Positions 21,830-33,842 of a DNA stretch of 64,000 nt are shown here, piece after piece (position 1 is the first letter of the stretch; each line of letters opens with the position of its first letter). The stretch is from Spongilla lacustris (Eukaryota > Porifera > Demospongiae > Spongillida > Spongillidae). Made by a program: the position numbers and the translations under genes. The notes beneath the pieces are model-generated. The model was not told where the DNA came from. It did no database searches and was given only the letters and a program-made list of their open reading frames with translations. The stretch covers positions 23,665,790 through 23,729,789 of the forward strand of contig OX442415.1 in assembly GCA_949361645.1 (NCBI GenBank), in the 5' to 3' direction.

Positions 21830-23700
21830 TGTACTAAGTACGATAAATCGGTCTGATTGTGAATCTGTAATTTATAGATTTATATCATGAGCCATTCTTG
21901 TACAAAAATCAAGACAAAAAATTAATTTCTACCGCACTAATTTATTCGTAAAGTAGACATGTTACGTAACATTTATTAACAATTATGTCATTTATCAATA
22001 ATGTTTTTAATTAATGGCTAGCTCACGAGACGCATACAAAGCCGATGACGTATTACTAATACTAAGTAAGTAAAAGTAATTGTAGCTCCCATAAACACAG
22101 ATTGAACACGCACCGCAGATGACCGAAAGGGATGATGTTGGCTTCGTCCAAAGTGGCCGGTCCGCAATTACTAGTAGTTCACGACGGGAGACCGAGTCCC
22201 AAGTCCCAACTCCCAACATGTCATCATATATGCTCCGCCATGCATATTTACCCATCCTTTCAATATTGGCCGGGTGCAGCGTCCGTTGTGCACGTCACGC
22301 CACCAGCACTTTTTATGCCACCTTTCTATGCGGCAATTCATTATTGCCATGAAGCCTCGATCGCGATCATCGCGCGGGCAACATATCGTAAAAGCAGAGA
22401 TAATATAAAGCGATACTTCCTATGATATATGCTATTACATTTATAGTTTCTCTTAGCCCCTTCTGTAGTCAATCATCGACTCAATGTGATATGGGAGATG
22501 TAAACGATGGGCGGACCGGCAGCGTGGGCGTTTCTCTAGAGCCGAACACATTGGCAAGCTAGAACCCGTACTTCACGTTTATTTCATGTCAAGATATCTA
22601 ACTTCTTATAGGTTAATACATTTACCGTAGTGATCAGGTCGACGGGTCATGCTGCCCTTCCTCATCACTGAGTTACTAGTACGTTTACAAATTGACAATA
22701 ACCACAAAGACCCTGCTGCACTTCTTCCTCATCGGATGGCTATCACAGTTACAAGCAAGTCTAGTGTCATATTATGAGCACCAAACAAAACAAAAAAAGA
22801 TAAGTGCCTAAGTAGCATCATATAGATACTTGATGGTAGCACATCTCCGTGGAAACAGTTGCAAACAGACATTTAAACAAATTCGCAGCTCCTGATATTG
22901 AAACCTAGAGGAAAAAAGTGATGGTTATGCATCAGAACAAATGCCCCTACCATAAAACCAAAGCCCTCAGCATCATGCACAAAGCACACTCCATCCCCTC
23001 CCAATGCAAAGCTCAACCAAGGCATCAGGACTAGTGCTTGCCCAACAGGCCCCTGTCATTCATTACCCCCCCCCCCCCACACACACACACACACATTCTG
23101 CACAGTGTGTGGTTTGTATGACTTATACATGTAACTTCTCTGTATGGTTTCTACTAGAAAGGAGTACAGTGTAGGTGGTACGGAGGTGAAGAGGAAAGAC
23201 ACATGAACACTTAACCTTCAGTACTCACGATAAGTCTAAGTAGATACCATGCAGCCCTGGATCAAGCATAGCCTTGGGGGTGGGGGGGCCAGCTTCCCCC
23301 CCCCCTCCCCCATGGCATATGAAATGCCACCCCTCTGGCAGCAATTGCCCCCCCCCCCCCCCCCCCCCCCCCCCAGCCACACACGCTTCCGTTCATGATT
23401 ACATATACCTGCGAGTAGATTACATGTTGTGTCATACGTAAAAAAAAGTCCGAATACTTGCTGACAAATGTCAACAAAGCGGTGGAGCACAACAGGGCAT
23501 GTACAAATGTACCCCTTCGACTGCATCCCCTCCTCCCCCCCAGTTTTTGTGCGCCCTCTGGTAAAACCAAATTCATGTAGGTCCACGGTAGTCCTACATG
23601 CATAAGTACATGCCAGTAGTTAGATAGATGTACACATGTACATGTAGGTCTTGTAGATATGGTAGTCTTAGGTAACATGTACAGGGTATGTTTATTTTAT
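21830..23700. other. No gene recognised; C-tracts
   Basis: C/AC tracts lie at about 23067-23096 and 23298-23312, with a 32-C run at 23348-23375. Frame-open segments across these tracts are Gly/Pro-rich artefacts. Confidence 0.5.
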
Positions 23701-23701
23701 G

Positions 23702-24120
23702 TCTAACATCAGATAAGGTTGTGGGTTCCTTTCAAGTTTAATTATATTCACAGCACAGAAGGGCAGATGTTACATGTAGTTTGAAGGGAATACATGTACA
23801 TGTAGACAAAAGACACAAGTAATTTTCAGTACTCAGGTAGGTACATGTAAGTCTATGTAGGTCCATGTAGGGTTCATGCAGGGTATAGGTCTATGTAGGT
23901 CCATGTAGGGTTCATGCAGGGTAGGTCTATGTAGGTCCATGTAAGGGTTCATGCAGGGTAGGCCTATGTAGGTCAATGTAGGGGTTCATGCAGGGTAGGT
24001 CTACATGTAGCTTCAGGACAGGCAAGGTAGCAGCACTACATGGGCCTCTAACATCAGATAAGGTTGTGGGTTCCCCTTTCAAGTTTATTATATTCACAGC
24101 ACAAACCATGGGCAGATCTT
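23702..24120. repeat. ~347-bp duplication with 40-bp minisatellite
   Basis: CTAACATCAGATAAGGTTGT begins at 23702 and 24049. Between the copies, TCTATGTAGGTCCATGTAGG followed by GTTCATGCAGGGTAG repeats about four times (23850-24003). Confidence 0.85.
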
Positions 24121-24211
24121 AGGATTAAGAGTAGGTACATGTATGACAAAACCTTCAGTATTCTGGTACATGTACATGTAGGAGCGTGTATGGGCTGGGT
24201 TTTTTTAAAGT

Positions 24212-24496
24212 ATGATGTATAGGCTGATGTATGGGGTATGGTGTACAGGCTGGGGTATGGTGTATAGGCTGGTGTATGGTGTATAGGCTGGTGTATGTAT
24301 GGTGTATAAGCTAGTGTATGGGGTATGGTGTACAGGCTGGGGTATGGTGTATAGGATGGTGTATGGTGTACAGGCTACTGTAGTGTATGGTGTACAGGCT
24401 GGTGTATGGTGTACAGGCTAGTGTATGGTGTACAGGCTGGTGTATGGTGTACAGGCTGGTGTATGGTGTATAGGCTGGTGTATGGTGTACAGGCTG
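24212..24496. repeat. ~20-bp minisatellite at gap edge
   Basis: Repeats of GTGTATGGTGTACAGGCTG with TATAGGCTG variants run straight into the assembly gap, which probably marks an unassembled longer array. Confidence 0.95.
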
Positions 24497-24696
24497 NNNN
24501 NNNNNNNNNNNNNNNNNNNNNNNNNNNNNNNNNNNNNNNNNNNNNNNNNNNNNNNNNNNNNNNNNNNNNNNNNNNNNNNNNNNNNNNNNNNNNNNNNNNN
24601 NNNNNNNNNNNNNNNNNNNNNNNNNNNNNNNNNNNNNNNNNNNNNNNNNNNNNNNNNNNNNNNNNNNNNNNNNNNNNNNNNNNNNNNNNNNNNNNN
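24497..24696. other. Assembly gap (200 N)
   Basis: Exactly 200 N, a placeholder size. True length is unknown. Confidence 0.99.
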
Positions 24697-24825
24697 CTGA
24701 TTTAGCCAACGAATTTGTATCTCGAAACGCAAGTAGAATGCATATCTTTGGATCGTTTGTGTAGATATAAATTTATTGATAAGCAATGAACCATAATAAA
24801 AATATTCATGATCAGGGGAAAAACT

Positions 24826-25090
24826 GGGGGGGCCCTTGCCCCCCTTGCCCCCCCCTTGTCTACGCCACTGCCGGGTATCGATTCCTCTCCCCAAATCTTT
24901 ATCGCTTTGCCGATAGCACGGTTGTTGCAACGGTGCTTGCTCGGCGGCACGGCACGGTACGGTACGGTTTTGACAGTGTCCACACGTCAAATTTTAACCG
25001 AACTGTGCCGTATACCAAACCGTACCGTACCGCGCTGCAGCGGCGGCGGAACTGGGGGGGTGGGGGGGGGGGGGGGGGGGGGGTATTTTC
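24826..25090. repeat. Poly-C/G-tract element with GGTACGGTACGG hairpin
   Basis: CTGGGGGGGCCCTTGCCCCC and CTACGCCACTGCC lie at 24826-24872. The block GGCACGGTACGGTACGGTTT (24951-24969) faces AAACCGTACCGTACCGCGC (25018-25035). A G-run follows at 25055-25083. Confidence 0.7.
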
Positions 25091-25293
25091 ACCCCCAACT
25101 TTTACCGAGTAGAATTATAATTAGCCGTAACTAACCGTGTTGTACATTATAACCAAAGAGAACGGGAATCGGATATTAAAAGTGTGAACCGTTAATTACT
25201 TAATAATATAAGTAGCTACACAACAAGCGGTTCATTTTCCGCGTGCGCAACCACTATATACCACGCCCCACTCATTATATATTTATAGTCCTT

Positions 25294-25295
<2 letters not shown>

Positions 25296-25339
<44 letters not shown>
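25296..25339. repeat. Poly-C tract (~43 C)
   Basis: Near-uninterrupted C homopolymer, immediately followed by a copy of the AGTCTCG-family terminal sequence (25398 onward). Confidence 0.95.
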
Positions 25340-25341
<2 letters not shown>

Positions 25342-25394
25342 CACTTAAAATACCTTCCGCCGCCCCTGCGCTGGCACAGAAAAAGTTGTGCCGT

Positions 25395-25470
25395 GTGAAC
25401 TAGTCTCGGCCCCAGACCCGTTCGCAGCAGTGGATGGATTACATCATCGTTACTTTTCGTGACCACCGCG
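25395..25470 (+). mobile_element. Single-ended copy of the AGTCTCG MITE family
   Basis: TAGTCTCGGCCCCAGACCC followed by GTGGATGGATTACATCATCG matches the terminus of the element at 28767-29389. The opposite end is not seen. Confidence 0.6.
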
Positions 25471-26539
25471 CCTGGAATTAGACACCTCCATTGACCGATC
25501 AGATTGCGAGCATGCGGTATTTACCTATTTTTCATGTGATATCTCACGTGAGTTGTACTATGCATGTATGGCTACAGACCGTACGTATTACCGTATAACA
25601 GTACTAAAAAAGGGAAAAAAGAGTCGAGCGGTTTTTCAAAGGATAGCGATCGAACATATATATTTGCCAGTCTTAATTCTCATCGGCAGCGCCAAGTTAT
25701 AGGATTCAGATAGGAGAAACATCCAAGCATAGTCAGGAGGTTTTGTTATGCTTAAGCACCCTTGCTCCCTTACCCAGCGGTTTTAGTGAGTGAGTCGAGC
25801 AAAACATGCAGTCTTGACCCTTCGCGGGTACTTTATAACTAGTACAAGGCAAGCATAGATTTAACAGGACCGCTGACCGCTGTCACGCATGATCTGTTTT
25901 GATGATTGATAGAGGACTTGTACCTTACCCGCAACAGAAGGTAAGATACAGTGTGACAGCTGTTCAGCTGACCTTTTGCGCGTTAACGTTGTTAACGTTG
26001 CAATTTGTATGTTGTTAAAAGCTATATATAATTTGGCCTTATAATTAGACTCTAGCGAGAATAGAATCTACATCTGTTGGATTAAACGCCTTGTATAGCT
26101 ATAGAAACGTTGCCGTCGTTGGCAGGATGTGACAGGTAGAAAACATTCACGTGTGGTTTGAAGCGAATTGCGCATGACTTCATTTATAATTTCTAATCAT
26201 TGATACTGATCCCTGGCGGTGGCGGAGCTAGAGGGTGGCTGGGGGGGCTTGCCCCCCCCCCCCCCCCCACGCCTCCACTGCGATTTCAGCTTGTACAGTG
26301 ACTTAAGCGCTTGGCCCCTCCCCCTACTAATGTGTATACGAAACGTCCGCTCCTGCCTTCCTTGCATCAGTAAAACTAACTGCTTCCCTTACTGACATGA
26401 TCATGTCAAAGGGAACTGAGACTACAGCTTACTTCAATCCCTGAAAAGGGATAACAGCTCAGAAAATCATAAGTCACTATAACAAAAAGCAGAAGGCAAA
26501 CGCTGCTTTGGTCAGGCTTGTGAAAAAGGTTCGTCCTCT

Positions 26540-27215
26540 TGGTTATCTGCCCTTCCCATTGCATATCATGGCTTCCATCTAAACAAAGGAGAGTTTCGTG
26601 ATGCTTTGTGCCTGAGATACGACTGGTCACTTCCCAATGTCCCTCAACATTGCAGTTGTGGAAAACAGTTCTCTGTTGACCATGCCATAACTTGCCATCT
26701 TGGTGGTTTCCTAACTGTTAGGCACAATGACATCAGAGATTCTACTGCCTCATTGCTGACGGAAGTTGCAACAGAGCCAACACTACAACCTCTTAATGGA
26801 GAAACTTTTTCTTACCTTATAAAGCCAACACAGATGCTGAGGCCATGCAGGGCAGACATTAGAGCAAGAGGATTTTGGTCAAAAAGCCAAGATGTATATT
26901 TTGACATAAGGGTTTTTCACCCTAAGGTATCTAGCTACGTTTCAAAACCTCTTTCTGCTCTCTTTCATACCCATGAGCAAGCAAAGAAAAGAATATGGGT
27001 AACGCATTCGAGATGCTGAACATGGCGTCTTCATACCCCTTGTTTTTTCCACCTTGGGTGCAATGGAGAGAGAAGCCACCACTTTTTACAAACGGTTAGC
27101 TGTCCTACTGGCTATTTGAAAAACAAGACAAGGCATATTCCCTCATTATGGGCGGGCTGAGATGCCATCTGTCGTTTGGCAGTGCTTATCATGTGCCTGC
27201 GAGGAAGCAGGTCTT
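26540..27215 (+). pseudogene. Retroelement polyprotein C-terminal remnant
   Basis: The plus strand reads SSWLSALPIAYHGFHLNKGE, FRDALCLRYDWSLPNVPQHC, SCGKQFSVDHAITCHLGG, TVRHNDIRDSTASLLTEVA, LQPLNGETFSYL, DIRVFHPKVSSYVSKPLSAL, then after a frameshift EHGVFIPLVFSTLGAMEREA and, after another, IMCLRGSRSS. This order matches the C-terminal part, after the reverse transcriptase, of polyproteins that are abundant in cnidarian and sponge genomes (CxCG...H..C zinc-binding block and nuclease-like FDxRVF). At least three frameshifts or stops make it a dead copy. The RT domain itself is not present. Confidence 0.75.
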
Positions 27216-27403
27216 CTTACCACCACCCATGCCAGTTTATTGTAATCTGGCCCTAGCAGAACATGAGGGCAGAGTCTCATTATAGGCTGGTATGATCGCA
27301 TATGTTAGTGTGTATTTATTTTTATTGTACTTAGTAATCTGTTATATGTTATGTTGTAGTATAATCTGTGTAAGTGTTTCTATATGTATCTTATGTACAT
27401 GTG

Positions 27404-27870
27404 TTTAGCAACCTGTGTGCCTCCTCTAGTAGCTTTGTAGAATGCGTCACTCATCTCTTGATCGATTCTGTCTTCATTCTTGAAGTTAAATACACGGCGA
27501 AACTATTATTTACACAGGGGGCCATGGTCCAAATTATTTTTGGAAAATTTAGCGTCATTGTGACGTTAACATATACATGTATACGATTCACCCATGATAA
27601 TAGCACGGAACATAACCCAATGTGAGAGTCATTGGAGATCGTTATTTTTCCAAAAAGTGTATAGTCTGAAACTGCTGCCACCACAGTTGCTTGTGGAGCT
27701 ACCAACCAAGAGCTAGGGGGTGGATTTCAGCTTTACAGTGACGTCAGCGCTCTGCCCCTCCCCTAATAACACTAACACAATGTGTAAATGTGTGCATGCC
27801 TGTGTGCCTCCTCTAGTACCTTTGCCAAACGCGTCACTCATCTCCTGAAGTTAAATACATAGCGTAAACA
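27404..27870. repeat. Imperfect local duplication
   Basis: GTGTGCCTCCTCTAGTA...CGTCACTCATCTC...TGAAGTTAAATACA occurs near 27415-27495 and 27800-27857. A linked block (GGATTTCAGCTTTACAGTGA) near 27722 also has a copy near 26283. Confidence 0.6.
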
Positions 27871-28231
27871 CCGTGTGTCCGTGAAATTAGACGACTTTTT
27901 TCGTCGAACAGAAAATTAATTAGTCTCATTGATTCCATTTGCTATATAAATAAAGCTAATCTCTCGCTGAGCTAGCGCTGTCACGTACAATTCCTAAGTT
28001 TTTATCTATTTCCAGTAATGAGCCATACTGATCTATAGTGGGATCGTTCCCATTTTAGTTGCGTAGTACACTTTTTTTCCTAGGCCATTGTATTTGAATC
28101 TGGCTAGCCCATGAGACTTCCGCATTTTGCATAAACAAAGGACCCAGGCAGTATCAAGCTCGTATTTAGCCTCTTTCTGTGATAACTTGCAGTTATAGTG
28201 TGAACGTGTCGTCGGTCCCGGACCATCACTT

Positions 28232-28314
28232 TAGTCTCGTTCCCAGACAACATGACGCAATGTTCTTGTAAAATGTATTATAGACCAGGGTCTGGGGACG
28301 AGACGACTTACGCT
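28232..28314. mobile_element. Short AGTCTCG-family MITE remnant
   Basis: TAGTCTCGTTCCCAGAC at 28232 faces GGTCTGGGGACGAGAC ending at 28314, so both ends lie only 83 bp apart. No clear target duplication. Confidence 0.6.
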
Positions 28315-28766
28315 ATGCGTAGGTATACTCCACTTTTCTACTATGATAAACACAGAACAGAAAGCTAGTGTGTGACAAGTGCGATGCAAGTTACTAATGC
28401 ACTCATTGTTGTAAATGCAAGCGCGGTCGGCCGAGAAAGGTATTTATCGCGTGACTGTCCATCTTGAAGTCCCTCCCGTTGCACAACGTAACGCAAACAT
28501 GTGTGCGACGGCTTCTAAGTGTTGAGAAAAGGCGGCAAGCACGATCGGCTACAAATGATCTTGCCCACGATATCATGAGGAAGAAGGCTATAAGGAAAGT
28601 GGAAAAAAACAAGAGCTGATACAGACTGATACAGTGATACTGATTTACTTATTCGGGCCCTTGTACGTACACGTATATGAAATAATCGCTAACGTATGTA
28701 AGTCTGGCCTGTCTGGGTACGAGCGACTAGCCGCCACTCCCCCATTGAATGTACATATATCTACAC

Positions 28767-29389
28767 TAGTCTCGTGCCCAGACCCTAATTTCCACAGCTG
28801 TGGATGGATTACTTCACCGCTACGTGGAAAGAGGGGTCTGGTGAACTGCTGTACTCAATTCTGTCCCGCGATTACATAAAATCTAACGTCGGGAGGAATG
28901 CAGTGACGTTATATAAATATGTTTAGCGTCAACACGAATGCAATTAGTTAATTGACTCATTAATTAACGCAACTGACAGAGGAGAAAGGACCAAACGTTT
29001 CCAAACAACGCTTCGCTCGTTGTCCTTCCTCCCACCGCGTATCAAATGCCCAAGGCAGAAACGGCTTAACAAAGTGACTCCCATGCCAGTTGCAAGACAA
29101 ACGAAGACATCCCGATCCAGTAGTACGTCTACGATGATCGGGAAGTGTTTGTCGTAGACTATGTGTAAAGCAACCCTTACGTTAACGTTCACCCGCTCAC
29201 TTGATCGTTCGCCGTACATCCTCCTACACCATCGCAATTACCAATAACTCCCAATAAAAACTAAGGTAGCAATTACTCCATACCTCGAATCTGATTGGTT
29301 CCCCAACGCCGTGGACAGAATTGAGTACAGCAGTAGCGGTGATGTAATCCATCCGCAGCTATGGGAATCAGGGTCTGGGTACGAGACTA
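28767..29389. mobile_element. 623-bp MITE, TAGTCTCG termini, 9-bp TSD
   Basis: The ends are TAGTCTCGTGCCCAGACCC at 28767 and GGGTCTGGGTACGAGACTA ending at 29389. TATCTACAC flanks both sides exactly (28758-28766 and 29390-29398). The subterminal GGATGGATTAC and CTGCTGTACTCAATTCTGTC blocks are also inverted. A 9-bp duplication suits Mutator-like elements. The internal open stretch has no recognised domain, so the element is treated as non-autonomous. Confidence 0.8.
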
Positions 29390-29399
29390 TATCTACACG

Positions 29400-30460
29400 A
29401 CTTATTTATCGGCTATTTCATAATGAACCAACTAAATGCGTTCATTTTCGAATGTGATTAAAAAAGTGTACCGATTTCAGTTACGAACTTTAAACCCGTG
29501 TAGGTAAAGGTCGGTTATCAATAAATTAAGTCATGTAAAAGAGTTGCTTTACAAGATTCAGCAGGTTATTTCACAAACAGACCATACGAGACTAATTTAA
29601 TCACGACACTTGAAAAATAAACTCGAGTTCCTTGTTTCCTAACACAAAAGTAGTCTTACGGTTAAATTCCCAATTAAAAAACGACCTCGTTTTACCCTGG
29701 GCCAAAAAATATGTTTAGATTCAAAAAGGGTGTGGTGGCCAGAAGCAAATATGTAAAAGGCATGAAATGGTATGAAAAATGTGGGGATGGTCAATGTAGG
29801 TACTTATTATAATAGTTTAGGCACTAGGCATTCTTATACACTGTAGCAGAAGATTTGCATTTTAAGTTGTCCAGTTTTCAATTGTGGATACTGTACATGG
29901 ATGTGAGTAATCTCGGAAGTTCTGTCCCCACATTGGATCGGAGTGTTATACATTACTAACCTACTTTATTTAGCAAATCTTAACTAGCTAAATGTACGTC
30001 TCAATTTATGAATGTATAATTTCCATAATCCCTTGTATCTTTACTTTTTATAAATACAAATCCAACAATACCAATTTGAATCTAATAGTCTTATCGTAAT
30101 CCTGACCCAATACACTTGACCCAGAAATGGAATCATATCAGATGATACCAAGATTGACTAAAGAGTGTGATCCACTGGAGTTTTGGATCAAAAGAAATGA
30201 GCAGAACTTTTATCTTCTAAAATAGTAGGAAATATTATTATTTCTGTATTCAGCCAGTTCTGAGCATTTTTTTTTCAAGAGCAGGCTATGCAATTTGAAG
30301 CAGAAAGAAATTGAAGAGCGCAATCTTCAATGCCAATTCAGTTGAACTATATAAAAACCTTTAACTATCCCATCACTATAACAACCCCGCCCTTCTCAGC
30401 ACCTTTCACCCCCTTCATTTCACTACCATCAACTCCAGGTATGGCAGCCTCCAGAGCAGC
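29400..30460. other. No gene recognised
   Basis: AT-rich sequence with no splice-consistent coding segment that I could support. Confidence 0.4.
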
Positions 30461-30856
30461 ATACAGAAAGTGATTCTTTTTAATGCCCCCTGTCATAACA
30501 ACATCACCCTTCTCACCACCATTCACTCCATTCTTTTCACCGCCCTTCTCGCCATTCTTTCCACCTTATACATAACCATCCCCCATTTGACTAACCCTCT
30601 CGCTACAAATGGAGTTGGCAGCCCCCACAATTCAGGGGACCCGTTAACTGCATGTGCATGTACCAAGGGAAGCCACACATGCCCCCTCCCAACACTACCA
30701 GTGGAACTATTAGCCCTCACTGCAAATGGACTTACATGTATATGTAGCAGAACCCCCTGGGTCTAGCCCCCCTCCTTGCCCCCACTATTTATCATTCACT
30801 GCAAGTTCAAGGGGCCAATGGAACCATTAGCCCTCAATGCAAGTGCCCGATACACT

Positions 30857-31332
30857 GGGACCAGCCCCCACGGCCCTCCTGCCCAATACCTGTCCTTCAC
30901 TGCAATGTCGAGTCAACGCCGGACCCAGGGACCAATGGGGTCAGCTCCCATAACTATTAATGCAAGTGAACTTAATAGCCCCACACTGCACGTCCGGTTA
31001 GCATCAGTGGAGCCATTACAGATGGAGTTATCAGACTGCCAGTAAGGGAGCAACCAGCTGCCAAACACCCCAGGGTCATTAGGGGCCCCCAGAAGAATCA
31101 TGCTGGTGGAGACTCACACTACAAGTGCCCTCACACACTGGGACCAGCCTGCATGGCCCTCCTGCCCACTACCTGTCCTTCACTGCATGCACGTAGAGTC
31201 AACGGCCCAGGGACCAATGGGGTCAGCTCCCTCTCTGCATGCGGACAGTAAAATTGATGCAGGTGAACTTAATAGCCCTACACTGCACATCCAGTTAGCA
31301 CCAGCTGAGCCATTACAGAAAAAAAACTGATA
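30857..31332. repeat. ~281-bp tandem duplication
   Basis: CTGGGACCAGCC starts at 30857 and 31138. Both copies share GGCCCTCCTGCCCA, ACCTGTCCTTCACTGCA, AGGGACCAATGGGGTCAGCT and GAACTTAATAGCCC. Confidence 0.9.
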
Positions 31333-31824
31333 GGTAGCTGACAAGGTTTAGTTCTAAAGCCTGTGAAATTCAAATTAAGTTTGTAAATGATGTTGGAATT
31401 TTTGTTCAAATACACATATTATTTCACTGGTAGACTGCATCAGAGTCAAAATGCTTACAAAAATGGTTATTTATACAGCTGTATTTGAGGTACTCACACA
31501 TTAATGCTATAAATATTATAGCAATTCCTCAAAAGTCCATGCAAATGAATATACATGTGTACTGGAAAACACACTGATATCACATCATATCAGACATGCT
31601 AAAAGCTGAAGATGTACACTGAGAAGTTCAAGGTGTCCGGAACTTCATTTTATAAAGTTGAATGCTAAGCAAGCTTCATTCTAAAATCATTGCATGCATA
31701 TACATAGCCGGATTGTGAGGAATCAAATGATAGCACCATTTTGGCATGAGTAGGAATGTGTTTTGTAATTTATATATTTCCAACTCCATCATTCAATTTA
31801 TTCCATTTTGATTTTTTTTTAAAG

Positions 31825-32641
31825 TCAATTTCAAGGACAAAATTCCAACATATATAAAGCCAGAGGTGTTGATGATTTGGATGTGTGCAGTAGTCAAGTG
31901 CTACAGCAAGTCAGCCATGCAGGGTATAGCATAACCAGATCTACTCAGCAGGAGTATGCAGCCTCAGCATTTGATGCAAAGTGAGCAATACTGTTTTCTA
32001 AAGAGCACATACATTATTCATCAAGGAAAACTTTCTATACTGTTACCATGGTTAGTAAGATTATTAAAAGTATTGAGGTGCATTTTTAAAAAATGTAGGC
32101 ATGTACACATATAAACTGTATTATGTTTTAAAGAAGGAATTGTGGATATTATGCTGGCAAAACAAATAAACATAGGTTTAAGGAAATGTATTTGAAATTA
32201 AAGAGCAAAATACCAAATAGAACTGAAATAGTACAGCTGGCTGATACATGGCCAGTAAAGGCATTTGAACATCTGGTAAGATATTTCACTTTGTATGTTT
32301 GGTCTAATATTTGTTTATATAATAGGGAGGTATGTCACGATGTTGTTCAGCTAGCAGATGATGAATATGCAGAAATTGGTTACACCAAATTTGGGTTTTC
32401 TTTTACTCTCAATAACCTACATCCTGAGGTAAATATTAGAGCAAATTATTGTTTTAATGTAAAGCATAATGATATACATGCATGTTCTTTTACTCAGGCA
32501 ATGATCACCACCATATCAATGCACTATATGGGATTGCTTATGATGTGGCTGCTAGATAAAACGCTATACCATCCACACCATGCAGTGCCACCCTCAAAGA
32601 GTTTTCTGTGTTGCACGCTAATGTTTTTTTGTAACCATTGA
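31825..32641 (+). CDS. Unrecognised gene, 3' exons
   Basis: Exons 31825-31980, 32134-32275, 32330-32428 and 32498-32641 join with consistent phases. Readable parts are SNIYKARGVDDLDVCSSQVL, SHAGYSITRSTQQEYAASAF, NCGYYAGKTNKHRFKEMYLK, VQLADTWPVKAFEHL and VVQLADDEYAEIGYTKFGFS. Exon 1 lacks a start codon in this frame, so the gene begins upstream or is a fragment. In the last exon the alternative frame (NDHHHINALYGIAYDVAAR then TAA) looks more protein-like than the phase-matched frame, so the 3' end may be shifted or pseudogenised. I do not recognise the family. Confidence 0.4.
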
Positions 32642-33089
32642 ATAAATGTATAATTATTCATCAACAACCGAAACAGACTCTCGTGTACGTATGACGACCA
32701 ACGAAATAGAGCATGCTTCCTTCACCCCACTTGTCCTTTTAACATCTTTATCTAGAGGGATGAGTAAATGCCTCTCTCCTGTCCGAGAGAGAGCATGCAT
32801 GATTATACCATTAGCTATATTGCTTGAATTGGATACGCTCCACCGTACATAATATGCATAAGAGGTGCACAGTCATCACGATTGGTACGATGCCATCCGA
32901 TTGACCAATATATAGCTAGCTGCTGCTGCTGCGCCTGGAGCCAGGGTTCCCTTTCAGTCAGCAGAATAACGCCTATACGTTTGTGCTTCTATTGTTGTTG
33001 TTTTTTATTTTCTGCTGCATGTATATGTCGACAAACTCTGATGACCGTCCCCACGACTATATCAAAATCGATACCGTTATATTAGATGG

Positions 33090-33245
33090 CATGGGGTCCC
33101 TAATTCTACAAAGGGGTCCCCAAATCTCCGTAGATTTAGGGACGGTGACCTTAAATCTACGGAGATTTGGGGCCGGGGATCCCCAATTCTCCGGAGATTT
33201 GGGGACGGGGTCCCTAATTCTATGGGTCCGTAATTCTACGTGTCA
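33090..33245. repeat. Nested palindromes of CCGTAGATTT/CCGGAGATTTGGGG
   Basis: CCCCAAATCTCCGTAGATTT faces AAATCTACGGAGATTTGGGG, then CCCCAATTCTCCGGAGATTT and a further GGGG repeat the motif. Several TCCCTAATTCTA blocks flank these. Confidence 0.8.
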
Positions 33246-33842
33246 CCGTGGTCGGTCAAAGCCTGGATATCTGTTGGAGTGCACCATTCCTTTACAGTAC
33301 ATAGGCCAGAGGATGTTAGAAGGCGAGCATTATATATATGAACTATATCAATATCAGAGCTCGGGATCGGGATATATATTGATATATATTCAAACATCTA
33401 GTATATCAGTACACTGCCGTGCATGATAGTATCCTTTAGAAATGAGCCCAAGAGCAGGCCAGCAGGGCCATACTCTTGGTCTCCTCCTACCGGGAGATGC
33501 CAAAAACAGTTCACGCCATGCACTCTTCTACTGAGTTTGTGTGTTGGTTTCAGGTCTGCGATCTTTGAAATTCATAAACATTTATATTGCCGACCTCGGC
33601 CCCCATTTCAACTCTATAAATTCATACGCATGCAAAGATAAAAGTCATTAAAAAAAATATTACAAACTTATAATTACATGCATAAACGTTCTAAATAAGG
33701 ATTGGTGGACTTTTAAGTTAATAATAATCATCGTTATCAATGCAACTATTGATTCGCCGCATGGCTGTTTTTTTTTTTTCTTCTTCATACTGCATGTTGC
33801 TAAGAAACACACAAAATACGATTCTTGGTTAGAACATATGGA

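Noticed and set aside
22007..22425. Overlapping 77-97 codon open frames on both strands
   Set aside because: No domain, signal peptide or consistent splice sites.
28944..29237. 97-codon minus-strand open frame inside the MITE
   Set aside because: No recognised domain, no other copies seen here, and the 623-bp element is too short for a transposase.
30470..31330. Pro/Thr/Ser-rich plus-strand open frames
   Set aside because: They arise from a 281-bp tandem duplication, have stops between blocks, and show no domain.
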